In this document: positions 1-8,283 of the stretch, one piece after another
Position numbering within the stretch: the stretch's first letter is position 1
Layout: every line of letters begins with the position of its first letter
Source of the DNA: Runella limosa DSM 17973
GTDB lineage: Bacteria; Bacteroidota; Bacteroidia; Cytophagales; Spirosomataceae
Direction: 5' to 3'
NCBI RefSeq assembly: GCF_000482465.1
Contig: NZ_KI519423.1
Span: 218,894 to 282,893 of the forward strand
Length of the DNA stretch: 64,000 bases
Program-made: the position numbers and the translations under genes
Notes under the pieces: generated by a model
The model's database searches: none
What the model was told of the DNA's origin: nothing
What the model saw: the letters and a program-made list of their open reading frames with translations, nothing else

Positions 1-839
1 CCAACATTACTTTTGTTCAAGAGCGCATCGAGCGAGTTAAAGACACACCCAACGGTGGTTTTATTATCACAGAAAACAACCAATACCTTGGCGGTTACGT
101 CTTTGATAGCACCTACTCGTTGAAGCTAAATTTACCCGATTGCCATAACCTGCTTCAACATTTTAAAGGGTGGGAAATTGAAACCGACGTGCCTGTTTTT
201 GACCCTAACTGCCCCGTTATGATGGATTATCGGGTTGAACAACGCGGCCTCGGTGTACGGTTTATGTATGTCTTACCCGAAAGTCCAACGCGGGCGATGA
301 TCGAATACACCATTTTTTCGGACAAACTACTGCCCACGACCGAATACGATGCCGAACTTCATGCTTATATCAAAGACTTTCTGAAAATCAGCGACTTTCG
401 GATTGAACACGAGGAGTTCGGTGTTATTCCAATGACCGACGAACCTACGCCCTCACTGGAAGGAGAGCATGTTTTCCGTATTGGTACGGGAGGGGGCTAC
501 GTCAAAGCCTCGACGGGCTATGCGTTTCAGCGTACGCAGCGATTTACGCGTGAGTTGGTCAAAAATTTGGTCACAATTGGAAAACCTCTCCCCCCAAAAC
601 GTTCTCTTAAAAAAAGATTTAAAGACCTGCTTGACAGCACTTTACTAAACGTCCTACTCAAAAGTCGTGCTTCAGGAAAAGAGGTATTTACCGCGCTTTA
701 TCAGAAAAATCCAACGCCACGCTTGTTTGCCTTTTTGGACGAAGACACTACCTTGCTGGACGATTTAAAAATCATGTCAACCGTTCCGCTTGGTGCCTTT
801 ACGGCGGGGCTGTTTGATGCCCTTCGCAAAAAAATCTAA
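1..839 (+). CDS. Lycopene cyclase family protein (3' part)
   Basis: The reading frame is open from base 3 through the left edge of the window, so only the C-terminal part (about 279 residues) is present; a TTG at 120 is internal, not the start. The stretch GTGGGYVKASTGY followed by FQRTQRF matches the C-terminal substrate/FAD-side motif of the flavin-dependent lycopene cyclases (CrtY/CrtL type). Such enzymes convert the open psi ends of lycopene into beta-ionone rings in carotenoid synthesis at the inner membrane. No other carotenoid genes are visible downstream; they may lie to the left. Family call from motif memory; the exact ring type made cannot be told. Confidence 0.8.
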   Translation, partial: NITFVQERIERVKDTPNGGFIITENNQYLGGYVFDSTYSLKLNLPDCHNLLQHFKGWEIETDVPVFDPNCPVMMDYRVEQRGLGVRFMYVLPESPTRAMIEYTIFSDKLLPTTEYDAELHAYIKDFLKISDFRIEHEEFGVIPMTDEPTPSLEGEHVFRIGTGGGYVKASTGYAFQRTQRFTRELVKNLVTIGKPLPPKRSLKKRFKDLLDSTLLNVLLKSRASGKEVFTALYQKNPTPRLFAFLDEDTTLLDDLKIMSTVPLGAFTAGLFDALRKKI

Positions 840-875
840 GAAGGGAGTTCCCATAAACCTATCATCTGGTAAGTT

Positions 876-1754
876 ATGTCAAACATCAGTTTAATCATAG
901 AAGAACGAGCCGCCAGCATTGGCAACTTTATGGTGGGGCGACTACTCCCCTTTCGCCAAAAAAGGTCGGTGGGTCCCTTTGTATTTATTGACCACATGGG
1001 CCCAGTAAAAATGAATGAGCGGGAAAATATGGATGTGTTACCGCACCCACATATCGGTCTTTCTACCCTTACGTTCTTATTTGAGGGGGCTATCGTACAC
1101 CGTGATAGTATTGGGAGTGAACTAGAAATACAACCTGGGGCGGTGAATTGGATGACCGCAGGCAGTGGGGTTGTACATTCTGAGAGAACACCAGAACGGC
1201 TAAGAAATTCCACCAAAACGCTTCATGGATTACAGATTTGGGTTGCTTTACCAAAAGAATTGGAAGAAATAGCACCTTCTTTTACCCACATTCCTGCCGA
1301 AGATATACCACATTGGGAAGATGGGAATTTGTCATTTAAGCTAATTGCTGGCGAAGTATTTGGGAAAACCTCCCCTGTGCCTGTGCATAGTCCACTTTAT
1401 TTTATCGAGATCAAAAGTAAAGAAGCCGCGCAAGTGAGCATTGGCGATATGCTTTATGGAGAAAGTGCCTTGTACATTCTCGATGGCTCCATTTCGAGCG
1501 AGGGAAATGTGTATGGACCAAAACAAATATTAATTGCCAAAGACACAAAACTTTGCACATTCAATATCGCCGCAAATTCTACGGTCTATATTTTTGGCGG
1601 AGAAGCATTTCCTGAGGAAAGATTTATTGATTGGAACTTTGTTTCATCAAGCAAAGAGCGATTGGCGCAAGCAAAGCAAGATTGGAAAAATCAAACTTTC
1701 CCTAAAATTTCGGGCGAAACTGACTTTGTTCCTTATCCAACATTCAAAATTTAA
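876..1754 (+). CDS. Pirin family protein
   Basis: 292 residues, a normal pirin length. The N-terminal cupin shows the pirin metal site: H57 and H59 in LPHPHIGLST, then H101 and E103 in VVHSERTP, the same spacing as the iron ligands of human pirin. Pirins are cytoplasmic bicupin iron proteins; some bacterial members have quercetinase activity or act on central metabolism, and the physiological substrate here is unknown. The gene starts 36 bases after the lycopene cyclase stop and is followed 14 bases later by a small acetyltransferase gene, so the three may be one transcript. All four ligands are intact. Confidence 0.9.
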   Translation: MSNISLIIEERAASIGNFMVGRLLPFRQKRSVGPFVFIDHMGPVKMNERENMDVLPHPHIGLSTLTFLFEGAIVHRDSIGSELEIQPGAVNWMTAGSGVVHSERTPERLRNSTKTLHGLQIWVALPKELEEIAPSFTHIPAEDIPHWEDGNLSFKLIAGEVFGKTSPVPVHSPLYFIEIKSKEAAQVSIGDMLYGESALYILDGSISSEGNVYGPKQILIAKDTKLCTFNIAANSTVYIFGGEAFPEERFIDWNFVSSSKERLAQAKQDWKNQTFPKISGETDFVPYPTFKI

Positions 1755-1768
1755 AAAACAATTCAACC

Positions 1769-2047
1769 ATGACGATTGAACAATTTAACAGAGAATCTAA
1801 AGGTTTTTTTAAAGCTTCGGAAGATAGTAAAGAAGCAGGCAGAATGACGTATTCTTGGGCGGGAAACGACAAATTTATCATTGACCACACAGAGGTAAAT
1901 CCCGATTTCAAAGGAAAAAATGTAGGGTTGCAACTTGTGATGGCTGCCGTAGATTTTGCACGGGAAAAAAACTTAAAAATAATCCCTCTGTGTCCGTTTG
2001 CCAAAAGTGTTTTTGACAAGAAAGAGGAGATAAGGGATGTTCTCTAA
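1769..2047 (+). CDS. Small GNAT-like N-acetyltransferase (COG2388/YjdJ type)
   Basis: 92 residues, the usual length for the minimal GNAT-like proteins of the YjdJ/Gtn group. The core FKGKNVGLQLVMAAVDFAR is the acetyl-CoA pyrophosphate loop region (motif A), preceded by IIDHTEVNPDF and followed by IIPLCPFAKSVFDKK, a C-terminal motif characteristic of this group. Substrate is unknown for most members. It lies 14 bases after the pirin gene and just before a strong hairpin, so it is probably the last gene of that transcript. Confidence 0.85.
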   Translation: MTIEQFNRESKGFFKASEDSKEAGRMTYSWAGNDKFIIDHTEVNPDFKGKNVGLQLVMAAVDFAREKNLKIIPLCPFAKSVFDKKEEIRDVL

Positions 2048-2050
2048 CAA

Positions 2051-2080
2051 CTGTCAAAATGAACATTTTCATTTTGACAG
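2051..2080. terminator. Bidirectional terminator between convergent genes
   Basis: A perfect 12-bp inverted repeat (arms 2051-2062 and 2069-2080, loop of 6) starts 4 bases after the acetyltransferase stop and lies between it and the convergent nagB gene. It is AT-rich inside the stem and followed by an A/T-rich run on both strands, so it can serve either transcript. Confidence 0.75.
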
Positions 2081-2104
2081 TCACAGAAAAATAGGGCATA
2101 AAAT

Positions 2105-2818
2105 CTAAGCGGGATTAGCCGCTGCGTCCACCCACAAATAGCTATTGGCGTGAAGTTTCAAGGCCGAAGCTGGTAAGTTTTCGCCTACGGGTTCGTTGAG
2201 CACACGCTCAATAATGGCTTTTTTCTTCGCACCGTTGGCAATGACAATGGCAACTTTTGCCTCCAAAACGTGACGTAATCCCACCGTAATTCCTTGCGTC
2301 AATGGGGTGTTCGACTCAAAATATTTTTGCCCCACTGAAGCCGTTACCTCCTCTAAATCAGATACGTGCGCATAAGTATCAAACGACGTCCCAGGTTCGT
2401 TTAGTCCCAAATGCCCGTTCATGCCAATACCGACCATAATCACGTCCAAGCCACCACGGCTTGCGATAAATTCGTTGACGCGGTCACACTCGGCGGCCAA
2501 ATCGTCGGTGAGGCTGTCAAAAAACGAAACGCGCTCGGCAGGAATGCCAAGGGGCTTGATCAACGGCCCGTCGATGTACGAACGGCAACTGCCTGGGTTG
2601 TCGGGCGAGATGCCCACCCATTCGTCCAAGCCCACAAAGGTCGCTTGGTCAAAATCGCCAGGCTGGGCTTTGGCTACAATTTTTTGGAAGGTCAACAACG
2701 GTGTTTCGCCCGAGGCTACACAAATCGTCGCCGTTGGTTTTTGGCGAACGTAGTTCAAAATAAACTCAGAGGCGTGTTCTGAAAGGGCTTCGTAATCGTC
2801 AAATACGTGGTAATTCAT
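2105..2818 (-). CDS. nagB: Glucosamine-6-phosphate deaminase
   Basis: 237 residues, the length of the short NagB form. Converts glucosamine-6-phosphate to fructose-6-phosphate plus ammonia in amino-sugar catabolism and cell-wall recycling. Seen: VASGETPLLTF sugar-phosphate loop, FVGLDEWVGI with D65/E66, and GIGMNGHLGLNEPGTSF with H136 and E141. The position of the catalytic Asp141 of the E. coli enzyme reads Asn134, as I recall is usual in short NagBs. Its start lies 20 bases inside the upstream gene of unknown function, which implies translational coupling. Confidence 0.92.
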   Translation of the reverse strand: MNYHVFDDYEALSEHASEFILNYVRQKPTATICVASGETPLLTFQKIVAKAQPGDFDQATFVGLDEWVGISPDNPGSCRSYIDGPLIKPLGIPAERVSFFDSLTDDLAAECDRVNEFIASRGGLDVIMVGIGMNGHLGLNEPGTSFDTYAHVSDLEEVTASVGQKYFESNTPLTQGITVGLRHVLEAKVAIVIANGAKKKAIIERVLNEPVGENLPASALKLHANSYLWVDAAANPA

Positions 2819-3527
2819 GCGTTCTTTTTTCTAATTCAGTGATGAGTTGTTGGATGTGTTGGGACGAAAATAGCTTTATTTTTCCTTTGTTTTGTTCAAT
2901 TCGGGGCAAATCAAAAAGCAGAATCACTTGTTGTTCATCCGTTTCTGCGTGGCGACTGTATTTTTGTTCTTTAAACTGCCTTGCCCGTTCCGAATTGAGC
3001 ATGACTGCCACCCGAAACGTTTTATTTTGGTACATTAAAGTCAGATCTACGCCGTTGAAATAGTCGTCACGCAAGGAATATTTTACTTCTTGAAATCGCC
3101 CCGATTCTTGGCAAAGTACAAAAAAATGAAAGTCTCGAATCAGCGACGGAAAACTGCGTAATAACCTTGCTTTCACCGCCTCAGCCTTGTAAACACGCCA
3201 CGTTCCTTTCCGAAAAAATTGAATCCGAGTTTCGTCAAGCACCCCAAAATGAGCGATTAAGTACTGCGTCCAAAGTTCTTGCTCAGTAGGAATTTGCCCT
3301 TTGAAAAACAAAAACTTATAAAACGCTAACGCAAAAGGCGGCAACTTTGCCTTTTCTACCTCTGCATCTTTCAAAAGGTTTTCACCAGAATAAGCCAAGG
3401 AAGCCACTTGTTGTTCAATCAAAGCCGACGTCCAATTGACTTTTCGGACGTACGTGATGCTTCCTTTTTCCAATCCGATGTCAATAGTCGTACCATCAGC
3501 AAAAGTTTCGGGCAAAGATAGGGTCAT
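2799..3527 (-). CDS. Protein of unknown function upstream of nagB
   Basis: 242 residues, no signal peptide or membrane segment, not recognised. The second half (EVKYSLRDDYFNGVDLTLMYQNKTFRVAV) has alternating hydrophobic strands with an Asp-Leu pair and charged residues that could suggest a PD-(D/E)XK-like nuclease core, but no clean catalytic triad can be assigned. It is rich in Gln, Phe and Arg. It overlaps the nagB start by 20 bases, so the two are co-transcribed; a role in amino-sugar metabolism is not implied by its sequence. Confidence 0.6.
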   Translation of the reverse strand: MTLSLPETFADGTTIDIGLEKGSITYVRKVNWTSALIEQQVASLAYSGENLLKDAEVEKAKLPPFALAFYKFLFFKGQIPTEQELWTQYLIAHFGVLDETRIQFFRKGTWRVYKAEAVKARLLRSFPSLIRDFHFFVLCQESGRFQEVKYSLRDDYFNGVDLTLMYQNKTFRVAVMLNSERARQFKEQKYSRHAETDEQQVILLFDLPRIEQNKGKIKLFSSQHIQQLITELEKRTHELPRI

Positions 3528-3577
3528 TGAAAGAAGTGTTTAGCGTCGAGAACGCGCTCCCCGATCTGTTTTTTATC

Positions 3578-3680
3578 GCGTCGGAGACGCTAGGCCGTGC
3601 CCGCCCCGACATGATGTCGGGGCGAGAGCGGTTCCCAAACTTCGCTTTGGGAACCTTGTGGGATTGCGTCTCTGACGCAA
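3578..3680. repeat. Cluster of four palindromes (REP-like)
   Basis: Four hairpins stand side by side in the spacer between two minus-strand genes: GCGTC-gga-GACGC at 3578-3590; an 11-bp palindrome with a single central base at 3602-3624 (core GCCCCGACAT); a 10-bp stem with loop cttcgc at 3630-3655 (core GGTTCCCAAA); and TTGCGTC-tct-GACGCAA at 3664-3680. The outer two share the GCGTC/GACGC stem. Together they fill most of the spacer, which resembles a bacterial interspersed mosaic element; the last could also end the transcript coming from the acyltransferase gene. Confidence 0.65.
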
Positions 3681-3692
3681 ACTGCGAAACAA

Positions 3693-4844
3693 TTATTTCA
3701 ATCCAAAGAAGATACGAAGAATTTTTATTCGCTTGATTACCAACCAATAAAGCCCTATACTAATAAGTAAAGACAAAGTACTTACCAAAAGAAAACCAGG
3801 CCAAACGCCGATATTCCATTTTAGTACATAAAAGCCAATGGCGACAATGACGGTTTGGTGTAGAATGTAAAATGGATAGACGGCCTCATTGAGTTGGCGG
3901 AGCGCAGGATGCGGGCGATTGAGGTATTGATAGCCGTAGGCCACAGTCGCAACAACCGAAAACCACGTCAAACAAAACGCGTTGATGTCCCAAACGACAT
4001 CGTACCAAGCCATCTCGTCCCACTCGGGATAGACAAATCTGCGCAAATAGTACAAGGAATATAAAATAACCGTCGAAAATAGCGTAGCCCCACCATAAAT
4101 ACGACGTTGATGCGCCATTTCCTCCCATAGCGCTCGCCGACTGACCAATAAATAGCCACCCCAAAATAGCAATAAATTGAAGGTAAAATAAGCCCAATCG
4201 TCCACCAGCGCGTGGGTTTCTTCGGGGAAGTAAGGTTTGAGCACCACTTGACTCAAAATCAAAACGAGGGCATAAGCCAATGCCCCTCCTTTATAAAAAC
4301 TCCATTTTTCTATTGTTTGGCCAAAATGTTCGCCTTGGGGAGTTTTTAACCAACGAAATAGCGGGATACTGATAAGTGAGTACAAAAACAAATAGGCAAC
4401 AAACCATAAGTGATGCCAGCTAAAACTTCCTTTGGGATAGGCAACAAAGTCAAATACGGTTCGGTAAAAATCGGCGTAAAAAGAAAAGTGGATTCCGTTA
4501 AAAATCCGTTCGTAATAAATTTGAGGAGGAACAATGACGAACATCCCAAAAACGAGCGGTACAAACAACCGCTTTACGCGCTCAGACGCATATCCACCCA
4601 GCGTGCGGGTACGGAGGGCAAAGTAGGTACCCGCACCCGAAATAAAAAACAACAAAGGCATCCGCCAATAATGCAACCAAATCATCACCCAGCGCATGAC
4701 TTCACTTTTTTCGGTGCTTTTGATGTGCCAGTCCCACGGCACGTAAATCATTCCGACGTGGTAATAAAGCAAGATAATAATACAAATAACCCGCAGCCAA
4801 TCCAGGTCGTAGCGGCGAAGCGATGCAGACGAAGGTGTTTTCAT
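3693..4844 (-). CDS. Membrane acyltransferase family 3 protein
   Basis: 383 residues from the ATG at 4844; an upstream in-frame TTG at 4865 is less likely. The N-terminal RRYDLDWLRVICIIILLYYH with the conserved His in the first membrane segment and the later FFISGAGTYFALR are hallmarks of the acyltransferase-3 family (OpgC/OafA type), which transfer acyl groups to extracytoplasmic sugars or lipids. About ten hydrophobic segments are spread along the protein. Substrate unknown. It is transcribed away from ccoI and has no related neighbours. Confidence 0.85.
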   Translation of the reverse strand: MKTPSSASLRRYDLDWLRVICIIILLYYHVGMIYVPWDWHIKSTEKSEVMRWVMIWLHYWRMPLLFFISGAGTYFALRTRTLGGYASERVKRLFVPLVFGMFVIVPPQIYYERIFNGIHFSFYADFYRTVFDFVAYPKGSFSWHHLWFVAYLFLYSLISIPLFRWLKTPQGEHFGQTIEKWSFYKGGALAYALVLILSQVVLKPYFPEETHALVDDWAYFTFNLLLFWGGYLLVSRRALWEEMAHQRRIYGGATLFSTVILYSLYYLRRFVYPEWDEMAWYDVVWDINAFCLTWFSVVATVAYGYQYLNRPHPALRQLNEAVYPFYILHQTVIVAIGFYVLKWNIGVWPGFLLVSTLSLLISIGLYWLVIKRIKILRIFFGLK

Positions 4845-4951
4845 GAATGTTTGTTTTTGAGGCAAAACAACCTCTTTCCGCCCATTTACCCCCTATTTGC
4901 CGTTAAAATCGAAGTTCTTACTTATCGGGAAGCAGGAAAAAGCCCAATTCC

Positions 4952-4963
4952 TGACCAATATTA
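4952..4963 (+). promoter_or_regulatory. Distal, degenerate TGAC-N4-GTCA box of ccoI
   Basis: TGACcaatATTA: the left half-site is intact and the right half keeps 2 of 4 bases (TxA). Its centre lies exactly 23 bp upstream of the main box, the same distance seen between the two boxes of the ccoS promoter. Confidence 0.45.
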
Positions 4964-4974
4964 CCCTAAAAAAC

Positions 4975-4986
4975 TGACTTTGGTCA
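4975..4986 (+). promoter_or_regulatory. FNR-like operator of ccoI (TGAC-N4-GTCA)
   Basis: Perfect palindrome TGACtttgGTCA inside aaaCTGAC..GTCAtat. The half-site resembles the FNR box TTGAT-N4-ATCAA with both outer T replaced by C and the same N4 spacer. The centre (4980.5) is 36.5 bp before the last G of the -7 element, which puts it near -42 of the expected start of transcription, the class II activator position. Confidence 0.75.
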
Positions 4987-5006
4987 TATCCCTCCGTTCG
5001 GTTGTG

Positions 5007-5017
5007 TTGCATTTTTG
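5007..5017 (+). promoter_or_regulatory. Probable -7 element of the ccoI promoter
   Basis: TTGCATTTTTG; the last eight bases CAttTTTG deviate by one base from the Bacteroidota -7 consensus TAnnTTTG. The identical 11 bases occur at the same distance from the operator in front of hemN. Transcription would start near 5023, leaving a leader of about 18 bases before the ATG at 5041. Confidence 0.65.
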
Positions 5018-5040
5018 ACTCACTACAAAATGCCCATCCT

Positions 5041-7542
5041 ATGTCGCAATCCATTTCACCCACCGTAGAAGTTCAATGTTACCACTGCGGTGCCGACTGC
5101 GAAGACCACGTCATCGTGCATGACGATAAGCCGTTTTGCTGCGAAGGCTGCAAAACCGTTTATGAACTTCTCCAAGAAAATCAACTCTGCAATTACTACG
5201 ACCTGACGCAAAACCCAGGCGTATCGCCCGATAAAAATTACTACGCAGGCAAATACGCGTACTTAGACCTGCCCGAAGTGCACGATAAAATCATTGAATT
5301 TACCGACGGTCGCCAAACGCACATCAACTGGTTTTTCCCTCAAATGCACTGTAGTTCGTGCGTATATTTGTTGGAAAATCTACACCGCTTGCACGAAGGC
5401 GTGATTTCGTCGTTGGTAAATTTTCCCGAAAAGAAAGCCCGTGTCGTTATCGACGAACAAAAAATCAGCCTGAGTAAATTGGCCGAATTGCTTACCTACA
5501 TCGGCTACGAACCTTACATTAGTTTGCAAGACATCGAAGCGCAGAAAGCACCCAAAACCAACCGTACGCGTTTGTACAAAATCGGGATTGCGGGTTTTGC
5601 TTTTGGCAACGTCATGATGATGAGCTTCCCCGATTATTTTGGATTGGGAGATACCCGCCTCGACCATCATTTGCAGACGATGTTTAGCGTTTTCAGTGTG
5701 GTATTGGCCTTGCCCGTGTTTTTTTACAGCGCTTCTGACTTCTTTGTCTCTGCGTGGAAATCCATTCGTGAACGTTTCCTCAATATTGATGCGCCCATCG
5801 CGTTGGCCATTTTGGTCACTTTTGTACGAAGTTTGTACGAAATTGGCACCCAAACGGGCGTCGGCTACCTCGACTCCATGACGGGTATTGTGTTTTTTAT
5901 GCTGTTGGGGCGGTATTTTCAAGACAAAACGTACTCCGCCATTTCGTTCGACCGCGATTATAAATCCTACTTTCCCGTGGCGGTGACGTTATTGAGCAGA
6001 GGGAAAGACGCTGTCATACCAACGAAGGAGGTATCTAACACCAGTCTCCAGTCCCCAATCACCAATCACCAATTACTCGTAACCGACCTAGAACCTGGCG
6101 ACCAGATTTTGATTCGTAACAAAGAATTGATTCCTGCGGATGTGCGCCTTGTCAGCGAACGCGCGATGATTGATTACAGTTTTGTTTCGGGAGAATCTAC
6201 GCCCATTGAAAAAACGCGTAATGAACTCATTTATGCAGGTGGCCGTCAAATCGGGGGGGCGATTGAGGTCGAAGTGACCAAGCGAGTATCGCAAAGTTAT
6301 CTGACGCAGCTTTGGAACAACGACTCGGCCACGCAACAGCAGCAAAATGCCCAACAGACGATGGTAGGTAAAATCAATTATTACTTTTCGTGGGCATTGT
6401 TATTCTTAGGATTTGGCGCTTTGGCCTACTGGTCTGTTTTGGGCGACTTGCCACGGGGCATCAACGCCATTACGACGATTTTGATTGTGGCCTGCCCCTG
6501 CGCGCTGCTACTCTCAGACACCTTTACCAACGGTAATATGCTGGGCATGTTTGGGTCAAATAAACTGTACCTCAAAAACGCCCAAATCATTGAAAATTTG
6601 TCTAAAATCGACACGGTTGTTTTTGATAAAACAGGAACGCTTACGTTACCCGATGCGGCACATGTTCAGTTTATTGGCAAACCACTCACTCACATTCAGC
6701 AACGCATCGTTCGTACCCTTTGCGAACAATCGTCGCACCCGTTGAGCCGATTGATTGCCAAGTCGCTACAACACGTTCCGCATGAAAAAATGATGAGCGA
6801 TTTTCAAGAAATTGAAGGAAAAGGCGTGGAAGGCAAGTTAGGCGAACATGTTACGGTACGGCTAGGCTCCGCCACTTTTGTTTCTATTGACAACCAAGGA
6901 GTTACAAACCTTCAAGACAGCAACAGCAGCCACGTTTATTTTTCTTTTGATGGCAAAGTATTGGGTTATTTTGACATCCAAAGCCAATACCGCGACAACC
7001 TCGTTGATACCCTCAAAAGCTTAAAACAGCAGCATTACAATACCTATTTATTGTCGGGCGACAAACCTACCGACGTCGAAATGCTGAGTGAATTGTTTGG
7101 TTCACTCAAGCAGCTCAATTTTAACCAAAAACCCGACGATAAACTTCGATTTATTGAAAACTTACAACAGCAAGGCCACAAAGTCTTGATGGTAGGCGAT
7201 GGCTTGAACGATGCAGGGGCACTCATCAAAAGCGACGTAGGCATTGCCGTTTCCGACAACATCAACAACTTTTCACCCGCCTGCGATGGGATTTTAGAAG
7301 GAAACCAACTTTCGAAGCTACCTCAGTTTGTTCGCCTAGCCCAAGCGGGCCGCAACATCGTGATTCAGAGCTTTATCATTTCGGTTGTGTATAACATCAT
7401 TGGGTTAAGTTTTGCCCTTACGGGAAATCTTTCACCCGTCGTTGCTGCGATTTTGATGCCAGCCAGTTCGATTTCAATCGTTTTGTTTACCACGATTTCC
7501 AGCCGCATCGCGGCTGCGCGTCGGTTGCATTATCAGAAATGA
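5041..7542 (+). CDS. ccoI: Cu+-exporting P-type ATPase for cbb3 oxidase assembly (CcoI/FixI)
   Basis: 833 residues from the ATG at 5041; upstream in-frame codons overlap the promoter and are rejected. The N-terminus has the CcoI metal-binding zinc-ribbon-like part (CYHCGADC, CCEGC) and an HMA domain with MHCSSCVYLLENL. P1B ATPase motifs follow: SGESTP, CPCALLL in the copper-transport helix, the phosphorylation site DKTGTLT, SSHPLSR and GDGLNDAGAL. It moves copper across the inner membrane for the CuB site of cytochrome cbb3 oxidase. It is separated from the other cco genes by a transposase and a membrane-protein gene but shares their operator. Residues about 329-348 form an unusual insert, reported as a finding. 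Confidence 0.92.
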   Translation: MSQSISPTVEVQCYHCGADCEDHVIVHDDKPFCCEGCKTVYELLQENQLCNYYDLTQNPGVSPDKNYYAGKYAYLDLPEVHDKIIEFTDGRQTHINWFFPQMHCSSCVYLLENLHRLHEGVISSLVNFPEKKARVVIDEQKISLSKLAELLTYIGYEPYISLQDIEAQKAPKTNRTRLYKIGIAGFAFGNVMMMSFPDYFGLGDTRLDHHLQTMFSVFSVVLALPVFFYSASDFFVSAWKSIRERFLNIDAPIALAILVTFVRSLYEIGTQTGVGYLDSMTGIVFFMLLGRYFQDKTYSAISFDRDYKSYFPVAVTLLSRGKDAVIPTKEVSNTSLQSPITNHQLLVTDLEPGDQILIRNKELIPADVRLVSERAMIDYSFVSGESTPIEKTRNELIYAGGRQIGGAIEVEVTKRVSQSYLTQLWNNDSATQQQQNAQQTMVGKINYYFSWALLFLGFGALAYWSVLGDLPRGINAITTILIVACPCALLLSDTFTNGNMLGMFGSNKLYLKNAQIIENLSKIDTVVFDKTGTLTLPDAAHVQFIGKPLTHIQQRIVRTLCEQSSHPLSRLIAKSLQHVPHEKMMSDFQEIEGKGVEGKLGEHVTVRLGSATFVSIDNQGVTNLQDSNSSHVYFSFDGKVLGYFDIQSQYRDNLVDTLKSLKQQHYNTYLLSGDKPTDVEMLSELFGSLKQLNFNQKPDDKLRFIENLQQQGHKVLMVGDGLNDAGALIKSDVGIAVSDNINNFSPACDGILEGNQLSKLPQFVRLAQAGRNIVIQSFIISVVYNIIGLSFALTGNLSPVVAAILMPASSISIVLFTTISSRIAAARRLHYQK

Positions 7543-8153
7543 TTTTCATCGTTTTTCCAATTTTTAGGATTATTGATGATGTAATTTTGGATACGATACA
7601 ATTCTTGTTCGTTGCGTATTATCCTGTCATGGAATTTAGATTGCCAGGCAAATGTCGTAGCATCGTTGCAGTGCAACGATGCCACAGATTGCAACGATGC
7701 CACATTTTTAGAACAAGCACCTTTGTATGAATTCAATACCCTTGATATACTGCCTGATTTGGGTGAAATATCAGACATAAATTGATTTTTGGTGGTATTG
7801 GTGGTATTGGTGGCATCGTTGCATTGCAACGATGGTACGCATTGCAACGATGCCACCGATTGCACCAATGCCACAGGGGATATAATCGCCAAAATTCCAT
7901 GAATGTGATTAGGCATAACCACAAATTCGTCCAAAACGATATGGGGAGAAAACTGTGGTATTTTGTACCAATTATCGTGTACAATTTGCCCGACCTCAGA
8001 TAATATCATTTGATTATCAACAATTCTACCAAAAAATGGCAACCTATCTTTGGTACAAATCGTCACAAAGTACATTCCTTCATTGCGGTAATCATACCCT
8101 TGCAACCGAAACGATTGACGCCGATACTGAGAATAGTCATTGAAGCTGGCCAT
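7533..8153 (-). CDS. REP-associated tyrosine transposase (RAYT, Y1 family)
   Basis: 206 residues, no flanking IS. Motifs: RQSFRLQGYDYRNEGMYFVT at the start, MPNHIHGILAII with the HxH metal-binding pair, a Tyr in NSYKGACSK, and the C-terminal signature FHDRIIRNEQELYRIQNYI followed by NNPKNW. RAYTs are single-copy, domesticated HUH-like nucleases that act on palindromic REP sequences. The 3' end overlaps the end of ccoI by 10 bases. Two in-frame segments (VASLQCVPSLQCNDAT and VASLQSVASLHCNDAT) are encoded by DNA palindromes inside the gene, making it longer than relatives I know. It may still be functional because the frame is kept. Confidence 0.88.
   Translation of the reverse strand: MASFNDYSQYRRQSFRLQGYDYRNEGMYFVTICTKDRLPFFGRIVDNQMILSEVGQIVHDNWYKIPQFSPHIVLDEFVVMPNHIHGILAIISPVALVQSVASLQCVPSLQCNDATNTTNTTKNQFMSDISPKSGSISRVLNSYKGACSKNVASLQSVASLHCNDATTFAWQSKFHDRIIRNEQELYRIQNYIINNPKNWKNDENHF
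7660..7703. repeat. Palindrome plus half copy inside the RAYT gene (copy 1)
   Basis: A 23-bp palindrome, arms GCATCGTTGCA and TGCAACGATGC around one central base (7660-7682), is followed by a repeated half unit ATTGCAACGATGCCAC at 7688-7703. Located within the transposase coding sequence. Confidence 0.85.
7813..7876. repeat. Palindrome plus half copies inside the RAYT gene (copy 2)
   Basis: A second copy of the same unit: GCATCGTTGCA-t-TGCAACGATGG at 7813-7835, then ATTGCAACGATGCCAC at 7841-7856 and a degenerate ATTGCACCAATGCCAC. It sits about 110 bases from copy 1, and both are read through in frame. A short GGTATTGGT direct repeat lies just before it. Confidence 0.85.
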
Positions 8154-8283
8154 AGAAATAAAGGGTTTATGCTTAAAACACCATTTGCTATCACCAGTTG
8201 AGACGTAGTGGGGTATGATTAGTATCCTATTAATTTTTATTGCACGTATTTTATTTCTGCATTAGTTGGGGTACTTTTTTCAA

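Noticed and set aside
4410-5018. 202-residue plus-strand frame crossing the acyltransferase gene and the ccoI promoter
   Set aside because: It would cover the TGAC boxes and -7 region, and is antisense to the acyltransferase.
5380-5922. 180-residue minus-strand frame opposite ccoI
   Set aside because: Shadow of the ATPase coding strand; no domain.
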